Assembly: GCF_034702125.1 (NCBI RefSeq)
Contig: NW_026945753.1
Span: 219,001 to 283,000, forward strand
Direction: 5' to 3'
Length of the DNA: 64,000 nucleotides
Source of the DNA: Engraulis encrasicolus
Taxonomy: Eukaryota; Chordata; Actinopteri; Clupeiformes; Engraulidae
Made by a program: the position numbers and the translations under genes. Of this stretch, positions 38,822 through 50,519 are shown in pieces. Under the pieces are notes generated by a model. The model was not told the origin of the DNA, searched no databases, and was given only the letters and a program-made list of their open reading frames with translations. Each line of letters starts with the position of its first letter. The first letter of the stretch is position 1.

Positions 38822-40124
38822 CAGTATATCACAAAAGTGAATACACCCCTCACAGTTTTGCAGATTTTTGAGTATATCTTTTCATAGGAAAGCATTACAG
38901 AAATGTCACTTTGACACAATGATTAGTGACCTTTTAACAACATATTTAACCGCTTAAATTTCTTGTTCACTCAGAAAAAAACAAAATACAGCCATTAATG
39001 TTTGAACATGTACTCACAAAAGTGAGTACACCCCAGATTAAAATCCGGTAGAGAAGGGGCTGTGTTGGCTCGAATCGTCTCGAAATGAAACAAAATGAAA
39101 AGGGATGAAAGGGGAGGTCATCAGTGTGCGTTTCAACCTTTCTTTGCATTGAACTTTTACATTTTGAGTCTGCATCTGGCTTAAAGAGATTGGTGTGAGA
39201 TTTGAATGCAATCCTATGGAGAATATCATGATCTGCTTCAGTAGTCACAGTGCATGATGACATGCGTGTTTCTTTTAGGTGTAGTTCAGATTACCAATGT
39301 TGACAGCATTCATGCATCCATAAACCATGTCAGTCCCACTACCATGCTTGGCTATTGAGAGGGTACACCTTTTTTGTAAAACTCACTTGTTTACCACCAC
39401 ACATGCTTGACACCATCTAAAGCAAATTTGTTTATCCTGGTCTCAAGAGAGATGAACAGACCAAGCATATGGATCACTGGAACCATGTCGTGTGATCTGA
39501 AGAGACCAAGGTAAACAAATATACTTTAGATGGTGTCAAGCATGTGTGGTGGTAAACAAGTGAGTTTTACAAAAAAGGTGTACCCTCTCAATAGCCAAGC
39601 ATGGTAGTGGGACTGACATGGTTTATGGATGCATGAATGCTGTCAACATTGGTAATCTGAACTACACCTAAAAGAAACATGCATGTCATCATGCACTGTG
39701 ACTACTGAAGCAAATCATGATCTGCTTCATAGGATTGCATTCAAATCTCACACCAATCTCTTTAAGCCAGATGCAGACTCAAAATGTAAAAGTTCAATGC
39801 AAAGAAAGGTTGAAACGCACACTGATGACCTCCCCTTTCATCCCTTTTCATTTCGTTTCATTTCGAGACGATTCGAGCCAACACAGCCCCCTCTCTACCG
39901 GATTTTAATCTGGGGTGTACTCACTTTTGTGAGTACATGTTCAAACATTAATGGCTGTATTTTGTTTTTTTCTGAGTGAACAAGAAATTTAAGTGGTTAA
40001 ATATGTTGTTAAAAGGTCACTAATCATTGTGTCAAAGTAAAATTTCTGTAATGCTTTCCTATGAAAAGATATACTCAAAAATCTGCAAAACTGTGAGTGG
40101 TGTATTCACTTTCGTGATATACTG
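38822..40124 (+). mobile_element. Tc1-like foldback element with transposase relic
   Basis: The ends are CAGTATATCACAAAAGTGA and its near complement, flanked by TA (38820-38821, 40125-40126). The unit 2 copy near 46455 has the empty site. The arms 38822-39447 and about 39506-40124 are inverted repeats of over 600 bp. The plus-strand centre reads, in broken frames, DHWNHVV then SEETK, and then KHGSGTDMVYGCMNA. These match the Tc1 transposase WSDETK and KHGGGSVMVWGC regions. Stops make it inactive. Confidence 0.85.
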
Positions 40125-40148
40125 TATTTATAAGCCACCATAGATAGT

Positions 40149-40204
40149 GTGTGTGTGTGTGTGTGCATGTGCGTGTGTGCGCCTGTGTGCGTGTGTGTGC
40201 GCGC

Positions 40205-40252
<48 letters not shown>
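40149..40252 (+). repeat. (TG)n/(TGCG)n microsatellite
   Basis: Interrupted GT-rich tract with CGCG in the middle. Unit 2 has the equivalent at about 46479-46562. Confidence 0.93.
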
Positions 40253-40254
<2 letters not shown>

Positions 40255-40261
40255 ATGTGTG

Positions 40262-42228
40262 CAGGGGCGTAGCACCAAATTTGGGGCCCTAGGAACAACC
40301 TCTTTCATGGGCCCCCCTGAAACACACACACAACCCCCCCACGCGCGCCTACCTCCTGATATCGTCATCCTTCATGCCTTCCTCAGGATACCCCTCTATG
40401 CTTTCCTCTCCTTCACTTAAATCATCCTCATCTTCAATATGACAGAACAGACATAATAAAATTATAAACTAGTCCTAATCTTTCACATTACCTTATGAGA
40501 AGTAGGCCATCATATGATGACTTTTAATCACTCCATCACTATGATGTGAGGGGGAGGAGAGGGACTGGTAAATCTCTCTTCACAATGCTTTTAGCCTAAT
40601 ATTTCGTGCACTACGGACACAGACATTGATATGTTGAACTGAACTTTCTTCAATGTGCATCGCTGAACAGAAACACATGCGCTCGCGCACACATTCGTTC
40701 ACTTGCACTGGCCTGCACGCACGTCACATTTGCCCGGTTAGTTGGGGTTTGGGAGAGCAAGGAACAGAGAATCAGCAGCGATTTACTGGCAGAAGCTGAC
40801 TTTGAAATGTCGCTTAAAACCTGCTGTAAAGCAGAGTAAATAGAACAAAAGTATCGCTGTTTGGATTTGATGTCGTTATTCTCAACCTTATAAAGTCAGG
40901 GCACCCCGAAGCTCGTCATTTCTTTGAAATCATTATAATTAGGCTACTCTGCATATAGTTTCAGATTTAAATTGGCCAGTAGGCTAACTATTTCTGTAAT
41001 TTTCACGAGCTCTCAATGCAGAGAGGCTACCTGCTCAGTACGGAGGTAGGTAGCCTCCTCTGCCTGTCTTTTCTCGTGCTAGGCAGCAGCAGGCTCGTCT
41101 CTTGCGCAGATTCGAATGGCATCAGCAGCATTCAAAGCGCAGACGGGTGCGCCCCGTCAAAATCTCGTCATTCATTTACCACACATCAGCTATAACGGGC
41201 GGGGCGTTGTCAGATGACCAGGGAAATAAAAGCAAAATGACAGTTCATGACTGACAGCTGTTCGCGCCGCCACCTTGACATTGGCAACTGATGAACATGA
41301 CGTCGATAATATTCATATTGTTACGAGGACGGAATCAATCTGTAAATTTGATGACCAGGGCGGCCAGCATTGCACCCGGTTGAGAAACTGCTTTTCCTGA
41401 AGACTAGGATATTAGCTAAAATAGGCTTACCTTCTCTCAAGTTCACACCATTTGCACCTGCTGCGACATTCGTGTTGTTCACATTCGTGACGTTTTCAGA
41501 GATTGAGGGGGATTCATTTCCCAAATAAGCTTTGCTATCATTTGGATATTTGAACCAACATGTTGGTCTTTTGGGACACTTGTTATGAATAATATCAAAG
41601 ACAAATATGGGTTCTATATCACAATGATAGCCAACAAAATGAGATTACCGGTATTTTTGTATTTGTCTTCGGCTATCACAGCGGCCACACGGAATGGGAA
41701 TGGGATAACCAGTTAGCCTACTAGGCCTAGGCTGTACTTTTGACATTTTGACTCACCTTTCTTGCAAGAAATCAACAGCAGTTGCTTTCCTTCATCTTGT
41801 TTCCCCTATCTCTCTTGCCTTTCTATTCTTTTTGTGAAAGCNTGGTGCTTTAGACATATTTCATTGTTAACCGGCTCCTTCATTTAATGCATGAAGCGAG
41901 TGAGTGTTGATTCCGCATATTGTACAATCAAAAGTCCGCGAGAGGGCGAGCTAAACCAATGCGTACTAATAATGGGGGTGTCTGATATAGATTATAGCCT
42001 ATTTTCAGGCTATGATGTCCAATTTAATAGATGTATTTCCAGAGAACATTGGAATTACATAAATTACCAACACGTATTGACATTATTTAAAAAAAAATAA
42101 AAAATAATGTTTAAAAAAAAAAACGAAAGAAGAAGAACATTTTCCTTAGGGGGCCCCCTGGTGGGCCCCCCAGGTGGGCTGGGCCCTAAGAATGAGTCAG
42201 GGGTTTCCCCCCCTGTTCCACGCCACTG
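40262..42228. mobile_element. hAT-like element in the microsatellite
   Basis: The left end CAGGGGCGTAGCACC and the right end TTCCACGCCACTG are imperfect inverted ends. GGGGCCC-rich blocks lie near both. Unit 2 lacks the element and reads straight from the TG tract into TAGTATTGCTC. The target duplication is obscured by the TG repeat. An N lies at 41842. No transposase is recognised. Confidence 0.7.
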
Positions 42229-42844
42229 GTGTGTAGTATTGCTCTCTTTCTGCAGTAATAGGCAGTTTGCATATATGGAGAAGGAGATGCCACTTGTATC
42301 CTTGAAGAGGCTGTAGACCACTATCATTTTAGTATTTATGTAAAAGACACATTATTGCTTATTTAACCAAATAAACAAATCAAAATGTGTGTGTGTGTGT
42401 GTGTGCATGCGTGCGTGCGTGCGTGCGTGCGTGCGTTCGTGTGTGTTTTAACAGCAGATAACTGTTGAGATTGTGACCTATAGGCTCCCACGGGACCGAA
42501 TGCAAGGAACGGGTAGTTTAAACCTGGGTGAAGGCGGGAGCCGGCGGGAAAATAAAATAATGCGGTAACAGCGGGACTGATGAAGTATTGATGAATAGAT
42601 CCCGTTACGTCAGGCCTGCCCACCCAAAATGAGCAGGCAGAGTATTTGCAGGTGGAAACAGGCAGCCTCAAATGAATGGCAGTGAATGAGAGCACGGTGT
42701 ACTGAAGGGTACAACTCTGCTGTCTTGGACTTGTAATCGTCGGGAGAACCTTCATTCAAAGATATTCATAGATATATTATAGATTAATTTATCATTCATA
42801 TTGTCATATATTTGACAGCTGCTATAGATACAGTACTTCCTACA
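42229..42844. other. Unit 1 intron-like sequence with (TGCG)n
   Basis: This holds a (TG)n(TGCG)n tract (about 42387-42447), then the ACAGCAGATAACTGTTGAG block shared with 47270-47560. No exon is supported. Confidence 0.5.
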
Positions 42845-43010
42845 CACTGTAAGAAATGTCCCTGCTAAATAACGGCATGTTACAGGCAATTATATTTATC
42901 TGTAATTCTACTGTTATTTCACACCAAACATCAAATACAGCTCAGTGCTGTTTAATGTATCACAGTATGCAACAATATTTCAACAGCAATTGAACTGTTA
43001 AAATAGTAGC
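42845..43010 (+). mobile_element. Partial CACTGTAAG element (E family), unit 1
   Basis: It starts CACTGTAAGAAATGTCCC and matches E1 (692-860) and 47662-47825. Only the left part is clear; the right end was not found. Confidence 0.55.
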
Positions 43011-43316
43011 AGGAGGGGGGGGGGGCAGTTATATGGGCATGAAGAGGAGCAAAAGTGAACCATAGATAATAAACAAGGAGGAGACAGTTCGTACGGACCC
43101 ACCCCTCCATCCTCCTCCATGAGTGATGAGCCCTGTGCATGGGGAAGGATGCCACTGCAAAACACTCACTGTTTGACATGGCATGCTGTATTACTGGTAT
43201 TTTGGTACATATGGAGGGCACAATCACTGGTGCTTTATTACAGAGGGTGCAGTGTCACTGCTGTTGTGTTACATGTTATAGACTAGTGTGGCACTAATTA
43301 AGATGGAGAGAGAGAC

Positions 43317-43319
43317 GAG

Positions 43320-43416
<97 letters not shown>

Positions 43417-43454
43417 GGAAACGATGGCAGTAAGACAGTAAAAGAATGTGAAGG

Positions 43455-43501
<47 letters not shown>

Positions 43502-43620
43502 GTGTGAGAAATAAAAGAATGAAAGAGGGGGAGGGGGAAGGCAGAAATGGGAGGGGGGAGTGCTTGAGTGTTTGTTTGTGAGTGAGTGAGTGAGTGAGTG
43601 AGTGAGTGAGTGAGTGAGTG
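43317..43620 (+). repeat. Compound microsatellite (AG)n, (AAAG)n, (GAGT)n
   Basis: Three tracts: AG at about 43323-43414, GAAA at about 43459-43500 and GAGT at about 43579-43620. The unit 2 equivalents (48150-48340) are much shorter, so expansion happened after duplication. Confidence 0.95.
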
Positions 43621-43906
43621 CGTTACAATATGCCACCTTGTCTCCTCCACTTGTGCTTGTTTCCTCGTACCAGAAAGTAATATGTCATGATATTACTGAC
43701 AACAGCATTATATTTCAATATCTTGCAAAAGCTCAATTGTAAAGTCTTTTTCTAATTTGTAATTGGGATGGTGAATGAAAAACAGTCCCTCAAAGGTTGT
43801 TGTGACTAGGTTGACAGCTGGGAAACTTTAGCGTTTTGTCCACGGAGGATGGGCCAGTAGGCGGGGCGAGGCCACAAGTAAAAGTGGAGGAGGCAAGGTC
43901 GCATAT

Positions 43907-45783
43907 CGTCGGCTTGCTACCAAAACCGCCTAAGTCCGAATTTGGCCGAAATGAGATTTTTACATAAACTTACTCCCCTACCACAGCTGCATCACCCTGC
44001 CTTTCTGCCAGGGTCATTGATCAATCACAACAGTCACCAGAGTCGAAAATCTGTATGTATAAAGTCACACACTGCCTATGAGAAAATGCATGACCAGGGA
44101 CGTAGCTATAGGGAGGACAAGGAGGGCATTTGCCTGTAGGCCTAGGGCCCTCCTGCAGGTGGCAGGGGTAGGGGCCCTATTATGACCTTGGCAGGTGGTA
44201 TGGGGGCCCTATCTATTCATCCTGGGGCCCTGTGCACAATTGTTCTGCCAATGTGAATGACTTAGGTAACTTGACTTAGCCATTTGTGATGCAAGAAGCT
44301 GTTTATTTACATCAGTTGAAAGGTTTTTTTTTTTCTCTCTCTCTCTCTCTCTCTCTCTTCAAAGACAATGGTCATGTTTTAAAACTTCATCCTTAGACAT
44401 CTGTTTGAGATAATCTTATCACACAATGGTTGTAGCCTTGAAACAAACTCGGCAATTATTAATCATTTACTTTAATTGATGTTATCACAGATCTATAGAA
44501 GACTGTCATAGACTGCATCATCTCATGACATTCTGCTATCGAATTCTTATGTAATTTTTCATAATTTAGATTTGAAACAGCATTGGGTTGATGTCACTAG
44601 TGCAATGCATTATTGCATACATAGTTGAATATCCAAATCCAATGTGTAAAGGATCCAGTAGTGGTTCTATTTCATATTCTGAATGCCACGGTCATGGTGT
44701 TGAAGTGGGCGGGGCACAGTTCTATGACCAGGTTACCTCGGTCATGGGCAAGGTTGGGAGGGTGGGGCAGTTCTATGAGCATGGAGAAGAGCAGAAGTTA
44801 AGCAAAGATGATAAACAAGGAGGAGACAGTTCGTGAGGAGGTACAAGGACCAAAGAAGTGCCCCACCCCTTCATCCTCCTCCATGACTGATGGGACCTCA
44901 ACATGGAGATTGGGCGTCACTGCATGGCTTACTCTGTGAGGCACTACAGTCGGGATCTGCCCTGATATGAGCAACGAGTATTACCATCACAGCCATCGCT
45001 CTTGTGCTATGCTTTGATTGGGAGTCTAAACGATGTTATCATTGAAATCTAAGCATTACCATTGTGACAATTGCTCTGGCACAATGAGAAAAAGAGTTAT
45101 ACTTTAGATGCGAAGGCAAATAATGTTTCATTGAAAGCTAATATGACTGAAAGTGCTAGAAAGTAAAAGAAATCTGTGAAAATCTGTTGGTAGACATGAG
45201 TTTTACCTGCATGCTAGATTTACATGTCTTAAGGTAAAAGAAACCCTTAAGCGTATACGTTAAACAGTTAGACATAATGAACTTAATACATAGCATGTTA
45301 GATTTTTACAAGGTCTACAAAAATATTTCAATCTTTCACCATATCCAGGATTAAAGTTTGGAATAAAAATAAAAAAGAATAGTGTAACTATCAAAATAAT
45401 GTGCAGTGCATTGTTCTTGTTGCTTCAAATAATTTATTTTGAAGTGTTTTGTTTTCCTTAGCAGCCATTTCATGTTTGACTTGCAGCTTCACTCAAAATA
45501 AATGAAGAACATATATTAACATCTTGGTACTGTTTGTAGTGAACCAATGACACCGACATGATGACAGAATGATGCAGATGTGGTAGAGGAGTAAAAAAGG
45601 GGAGTTCTGCAAAAATCTCCTTTGACCAAAATTATTAGGCGGGACTCACAATTGCTCTTTGCCCAGGGGCTAAGATTTCCTAGAACCGCCACTGATGTTT
45701 GGCGCCCCCTTTGGTGCTTAGTTTTTCGCTGTTTTCCGAAAACCCCAAAATCGGACTTAGGCGGTTTTGGTAGCAAGCCGACG
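43907..45783 (-). mobile_element. Element D copy 3
   Basis: It has the CGTCGGCTTGC ends and lies inverted relative to D1 and D2. A perfect 4-bp duplication ATAT lies at 43903-43906 and 45784-45787. Unit 2 at about 48624 reads GTCGCATATTGTAAAAGC with no element, which proves the boundaries. It is 1877 bp and non-coding. Confidence 0.92.
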
Positions 45784-45944
45784 ATATTGTAAAAGCACTC
45801 AGTATGTGTTTGTGAGTGAGTGAGTACATTTCAGACAGTGTGTGCATTGCAATATACAACCTTGCCTCCTCCACTTGCGCTTGTCTCCTCGTCCCGCCTC
45901 CTGGCCCCTCCTCCGTGGAGAAAACGATAAAGTTTATGTGGTAG

Positions 45945-45998
45945 AGTGAAGCCCTCTGTATTTTCAATGAGTTTGCCAGAGACACCAGTCAACCCCAT
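45945..45998 (+). CDS. Orphan exon a, copy 1, unrecognised gene
   Basis: After a gtggtag acceptor come 18 codons reading SEALCIFNEFARDTSQPH, then a strong GTAAGT donor. It is phase 0 at both ends. Spliced to exon b copy 2 (98 bp downstream) it gives ...TSQPHAIVPIFDKEYRNR without a stop. Homology to 48828-48880 supports it. The acceptor has a weak pyrimidine tract, so the start is tentative. Confidence 0.42.
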
Positions 45999-46096
45999 GT
46001 AAGTCTATTTCACTTTTGCGTTGATAAGTACATTTTGCTGAGCCTGAAGGTCTATTTATTCAACATTGTTGAAGTTCATGAAATGTTCTAATCTAG

Positions 46097-46250
46097 GCCA
46101 TCGTTCCCATCTTTGACAAAGAGTATCGGAATAGAGCTTACCTCAAACTTGTCCCTCTTCAAGTAAAAGTCGTCGCTTGTTCAGGTTTAAAACACCTCAT
46201 ACTGTACAATGAAGTGTCTGGAGAAATGAGGAACTACCCCATGCCACAAG
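46097..46250 (+). CDS. Orphan exon b, copy 2
   Basis: It has the same 154-bp length, acceptor (atctag) and donor (AAG|GTATTG) as copy 1. The reading is AIVPIFDKEYRNRAYLKLVP, then a nearly unchanged remainder ending NYPMPQG. It follows exon a copy 1 in the right order, phase and orientation. It may be an internal exon of a gene whose other parts were lost or lie outside the window. Confidence 0.5.
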
Positions 46251-46484
46251 GTATTGTGGAAGATTTTAAATACACATGTCGTATGTTTACCTTGTGAACA
46301 GATCATATGAGTGAATTGTGTGGCACATTGATGTGCGCACTGGCACACATTTCCTTTACAGTAGCTCAGAGCTGCAGACTCTGGTTTCCTGTCAGCTGTG
46401 GTTAGGTCACCCAGTTATCATCTGTAGATTTTCTGTAGATGGCCTTATAAGTACTTATTTATAAGCCACCATAGATAGTGTGTG

Positions 46485-46565
<81 letters not shown>

Positions 46566-46697
46566 TATTGCTCACTTTTTGCAGTAATAGGCAGTTTGCA
46601 TAATATATGGGGAAGGAGATGCCACTTGTGTTCTTGAAGAGGCTGTAGGCCATTATCATTTTGGTATTTATGTGAAACATGTGACACATTAGTGCTT

Positions 46698-47062
46698 ATT
46701 TAATGGGACACTGTGCAGGAAATGGTCAAAAAAGGTACTGCAACTATGCTGCTCATTGAAACTGGGCTGCCTATTGCCAAATTTGATCTTTACATGAAAG
46801 TTTACTGAGTAATAAACACATATTTTCTAGTAAGATCCAAGTACAGTCATTTTTGCAGCTAAAAATGGCTATTTTTGGAAATTCAAAATGGCGGACCATG
46901 GTGAAGATCCCCCTTTTCATGTATGAAAAAAATATTTTTTCCAGTCATAATGAATACTTATAATGTGATGGTGGTGGTAAGTTTTCATGAAAAAGGTAAC
47001 ATTATATGGGCAGCATGAATTAAACTAAATTAACTAAAAATCTCACACAGTGTCCCTTTAAC
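46698..47062 (+). mobile_element. MITE with GGGACACTGTG ends
   Basis: It begins TTAATGGGACACTGTGCAGG and ends CACACAGTGTCCCTTTAA, forming short inverted ends next to TTAA. It is absent from the equivalent place in unit 1. A diverged relative is embedded in both palindrome arms (about 24505-24865 and 31725-32090). Confidence 0.7.
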
Positions 47063-47128
47063 ATTTTTTGGGGTGCTGTATTGTTTTCGCAATAATTATT
47101 GGTCCTCCCAAATAAACTAATCAAAATG

Positions 47129-47143
47129 TGTGTGTGCGTGTGC

Positions 47144-47233
<90 letters not shown>

Positions 47234-47267
47234 CTGCGTGCCTGCGTGTGTGCATGCGTGTGTGTGT
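47129..47267 (+). repeat. (TG)n(TGCG)n microsatellite
   Basis: GT tract followed by about 17 GTGC units. It is homologous to the shorter tract at 42387-42447. Confidence 0.95.
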
Positions 47268-47661
47268 TTTAACAGCAGAGAACTGTTGGGATTGTGACCC
47301 AAAGCCTCCCACGGGAACCAATGCAAATAGGGCGGGTACTTTAAACCAGGGTGAAGGCGGGAAAATAAAATAATTCGGTAACAACGGGACTGATGAAGTA
47401 TTGATGAATAGACCCAGTTGGTACAACTGGACTGCCCACCCAAAATGACCGGGCAGAGTATTTGCAGGTGGAAAACAGGCATTCTCAAATGAAAGGCAGT
47501 GAATGAGAGGACGGTGTACTGAAGGATTCTTGTAAGGGTACTTGGACTCGTAATCGTCGGGAGAGCCTTAATTAATATATATTCATATATATATATTATA
47601 GATTAATTTATCATTCATATTGTCATATATTTGACAGCTGCTACAGATACAGTACTTCCTA

Positions 47662-47825
47662 CACTGTAACAAATTTCCCTGCAAAATAACGGCACGTTAC
47701 AGGCAATTATATTTACCTGTAATTCTACTGTTATTTCACACCAAACATAAAATACAGCAGAGTGCTGTTTAATGTATCACAGTATACAACAGTATTTCAA
47801 CAGCAATTGTACTGATAAAATAATA
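47662..47825 (+). mobile_element. Partial CACTGTAAC element (E family), unit 2
   Basis: It starts CACTGTAACAAATTTCCC after a TA and matches 42845-43010 and E1. A poly-G run (about 47826-47843) follows. Confidence 0.55.
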
Positions 47826-48827
47826 GTGGGGGGGGGGGGGGGGGCAGTTATATGTGCATGAAGAGGAGCAAAAGTGAACCATAGATAATAAACAAGGAGG
47901 AGACAGTTTGTATGGACCCAGTTCGTACGGACCCACCCCTCCATCCTCCTCCATGACTGATGAACCCTGTGCATGGGGAAGGATGCCACTGCAAAACACT
48001 CACTGTTTGACATGGCATGCTATATTACTGGTATTTTGGTACATATGGAGGGCACAAACACTGGTGCTTTATTACAGAGGGTGCAGTGTCACTGCTGTTG
48101 TGTTACATGGTACACACTAGAGTGCAGTGTGGTACCATTTAAGATGGAGAGAGAGACGAGGAGGGGGGGAGAGAGAGAGAGAGACGGAAATGATGGCAGT
48201 AAAACAGTACAAGAATGTGAAGGAGAGAGAGAAAGAAAGAAAGAAAGAAAGAAAGAGTGAGGGAAATAAAAGAATGAAAGAGGGTGAGGCAGAAAGGGGA
48301 GGTGGGAGGGAGTGCTTGAGTGTGTGTTTGTGAGTGACTGAGTGCGTTACAATAGTGACTTTGCCTCCTCCACTTGTGCATGTTTCCTCGTACCAGGATA
48401 TAATAAGTCATGATGACATCACTGACAACAGCATTATATTTCAATATCTTGCAAAAGCTCAATTGTAAAGTTGTTTTCTCATTTGCAATTGGGATGGTGA
48501 ATGAAAAATAGTCCCTCAAATGTCGCTGTGGCTAGGCTGACAGCAGGGGAACTTTATCGTTTTGTCCACGGAGGATGGGCCAGGAGGCGGGGNGAGGCCA
48601 CAAGNACAAGTGGAGGAGGCAAGGTCGCATATTGTAAAAGCACTCAGTGTGTGTTTGTGAGTGAGTGAGTAAATTTCAGAAACCAAGTTGCCCACATCCA
48701 CAGCCACACCCCATTTTGAGTGTTTATGTGTGCTTTCTGACCACATACAATTCTTGTTTGACTAGTTTATAGATTCCTCATATTTCTCCATCTCAGTCAA
48801 ATGTTTTTGCCAGTCTCTGTGTGGTAG

Positions 48828-48880
48828 AGTGAAGCTCTGTGTCGTCTAGATGAGTTTGCCAGAGACACCAGTCAACCCAT
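48828..48880 (+). pseudogene. Exon a, copy 2, with a 1-bp deletion
   Basis: It reads SEALC, then RLDEFARDTSQP, before a GTAAGT donor. One C is missing near the end compared with copy 1, so the exon is 53 bp and would shift the downstream frame. No exon b follows within the next 1.5 kb. It is probably non-functional. Confidence 0.4.
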
Positions 48881-49960
48881 GTAAGTCTATTTCACTTTTA
48901 CGTTGATAAGTCCATTTTGCTGTGCCTGCAGGTTTTTTTATCTATTCAACTTTTTGAAGTTCATAAAAACCAAGCCTGGATTTTACTCCTGGGACTAGTC
49001 ACTAGAGACCTCTGAACGCTTGACATATTTTCAGATGTTCAGTATCCAAATTTCTGTCCATCTTTACATAAATCTTTTTAGTCTGACTCATGTACGCCAA
49101 CTATACCTTGTTGCGGCTCCGGTATGTTTTGACTGTGATGATGTGTCAGGGCAGTCATAATATTACAGTATATCTGGATTAAATGGGGTAATGTTTGATA
49201 CAAGGGTAGCAGTAGGGTATTGTAATGCTGGGTGGCAGAGGCCATGAGGTTGTTGGTTTCAGTGTGCAGGAAAGACGATGGGTATGTGCACAGACCTGTC
49301 GAATGGACTGGTATATGGTATGTGTGTGTGTGTGTGTGCATGCACAAAAGAAAAACTAGGATACTTGCACAGACCTGCTGAAGGAATTGGTATGTAGAAT
49401 CAGCAATGTGGGGTGTGATTGTGTATAATGTCCATTTATAGCCGTTAGCCTGATTATCATCGACTTTCAAATCTCTTCGACACTTGGTCTGACCAAGAGC
49501 AAAGCATTTAACATTTCCCGGCATGGTTAACCTGCTTCATAGTGTTTGACTGGTGTCCGACAAAGTGGGAAGAGTTCCTGATTTTTCCGGAGATCAGAAA
49601 CAATATTAACATTGCTCTTGGCCTGACTAGAAGCAACGCAGAAGTTGTTGCATCAAGGAGGGGGTGGAGATGAGTTAAATGTCGTCCTACATCTCTTTGA
49701 CCCAAGCTCACTTTAAGGAGAATTGCAGTTTTATCACTCACTTTTTAGTCAGCTCCTTCTGAAATCCTCGCCAGGCTAATGGGGATAATTTCTATACTGT
49801 CACAGCTCTCTGGTTGCACTTGAAAAAGGATGAAGGTCCGAAAAGTCGTGCAAATAAATCACTGGGAGCATTAACAGTGTTGCAGACTTCTATCATTTAT
49901 TTCTGTCACAGCTCTTAACCATACCACAGAAGGGAAAGATTTTTCTTATCCCACATTGGT
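48881..49960. other. Intergenic, no gene called
   Basis: This contains a short (TG)n (about 49321-49338). Two copies of a GACCTG(C/T)(T/C)GAA...GG(T)A motif flank it at about 49290 and 49370. The long minus-strand frame at 49078-49524 has no recognisable domain. Confidence 0.35.
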
Positions 49961-50030
49961 GACACTGAAGAAGGCTCTGTGCAGCCGAAACGTCTTGTCA
50001 GTCCCTGCAATGTTAAAATAAAAAGAAAAA
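49795..50030 (+). mobile_element. Possible retroelement 3'-end fragments
   Basis: GATGAAGGTCCGAAAAGTCG and GAAGAAGGCTCTGTGCAGCC-GAAACGTC resemble the motif common near Penelope-like retroelement ends in fish. Two diverged copies lie in tandem. The evidence is only this short motif. Confidence 0.25.
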
Positions 50031-50519
50031 AACCAGAAAGAAGAAAAATTGAGTGCAATCCATTTCCTACTACTAGATTACTTCAGAGACGCACGACGGA
50101 GGAGCGCGGTGTGTGGAAGATAATATTAATCCCACATTACCAAAAGCCAGACAGACAGGGAGAGAAAGAGGACTGCCTCCGCCAAAACACTAAAGAGCAG
50201 ACGGGCAGCCAGGCAGAGCGAGACGGGGAGAGATAAAACTGCTTGTAAATGCTTCCACCATCCCTTGATTTGCAATCAGTTTTCCCAATCAACAACAGTG
50301 CCTTAAAGGGAAACAGAGCAGCAGAGACCAACTGAGACAGCTGGGTGCCCGGTGGGCAATCCTCTGTAAGTGAACCAAATTGTGAAACAACAGACAAAGA
50401 ACTCTATTCTGTTTTTCTTCACATTGTGTGAATATTACAAAGTATTACAAAAAGTAGGTGCTCTTTCTGGTCGTGTTAAGCTTTTTGAGTCCTCTTTTTG
50501 TTCAACAGTTTGCACAGTT

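Larger units (their letters stand above)
38448..46083 (+). repeat. Tandem duplication, unit 1 (enlarged by insertions)
   Basis: Blocks of this unit reappear in order at about 46084-49000: exon b, the CCACCATAGATAG(TG)n block, the ACAGCAGA(T/G)AACTGTTG block, a CACTGTAA element, (AG)n/(AAAG)n tracts, and exon a. Unit 1 is longer because it holds a Tc1-like element (38822-40124), a hAT (40262-42228) and D3 (43907-45783). Confidence 0.85.
46084..49000 (+). repeat. Tandem duplication, unit 2
   Basis: Direct repeat of unit 1. It starts in the intron just before exon b and ends after exon a, where GAAGTTCAT leads into unrelated sequence. It lacks the Tc1-like, hAT and D3 insertions and so gives empty sites for all three. 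Ns lie at 48593 and 48605. Confidence 0.85.

Noticed and set aside
43294..43650. Open frames of Ser-Leu and Glu-Arg repeats
   Set aside because: They come from (AG)n and (AAAG)n microsatellites, with no splice or start context.
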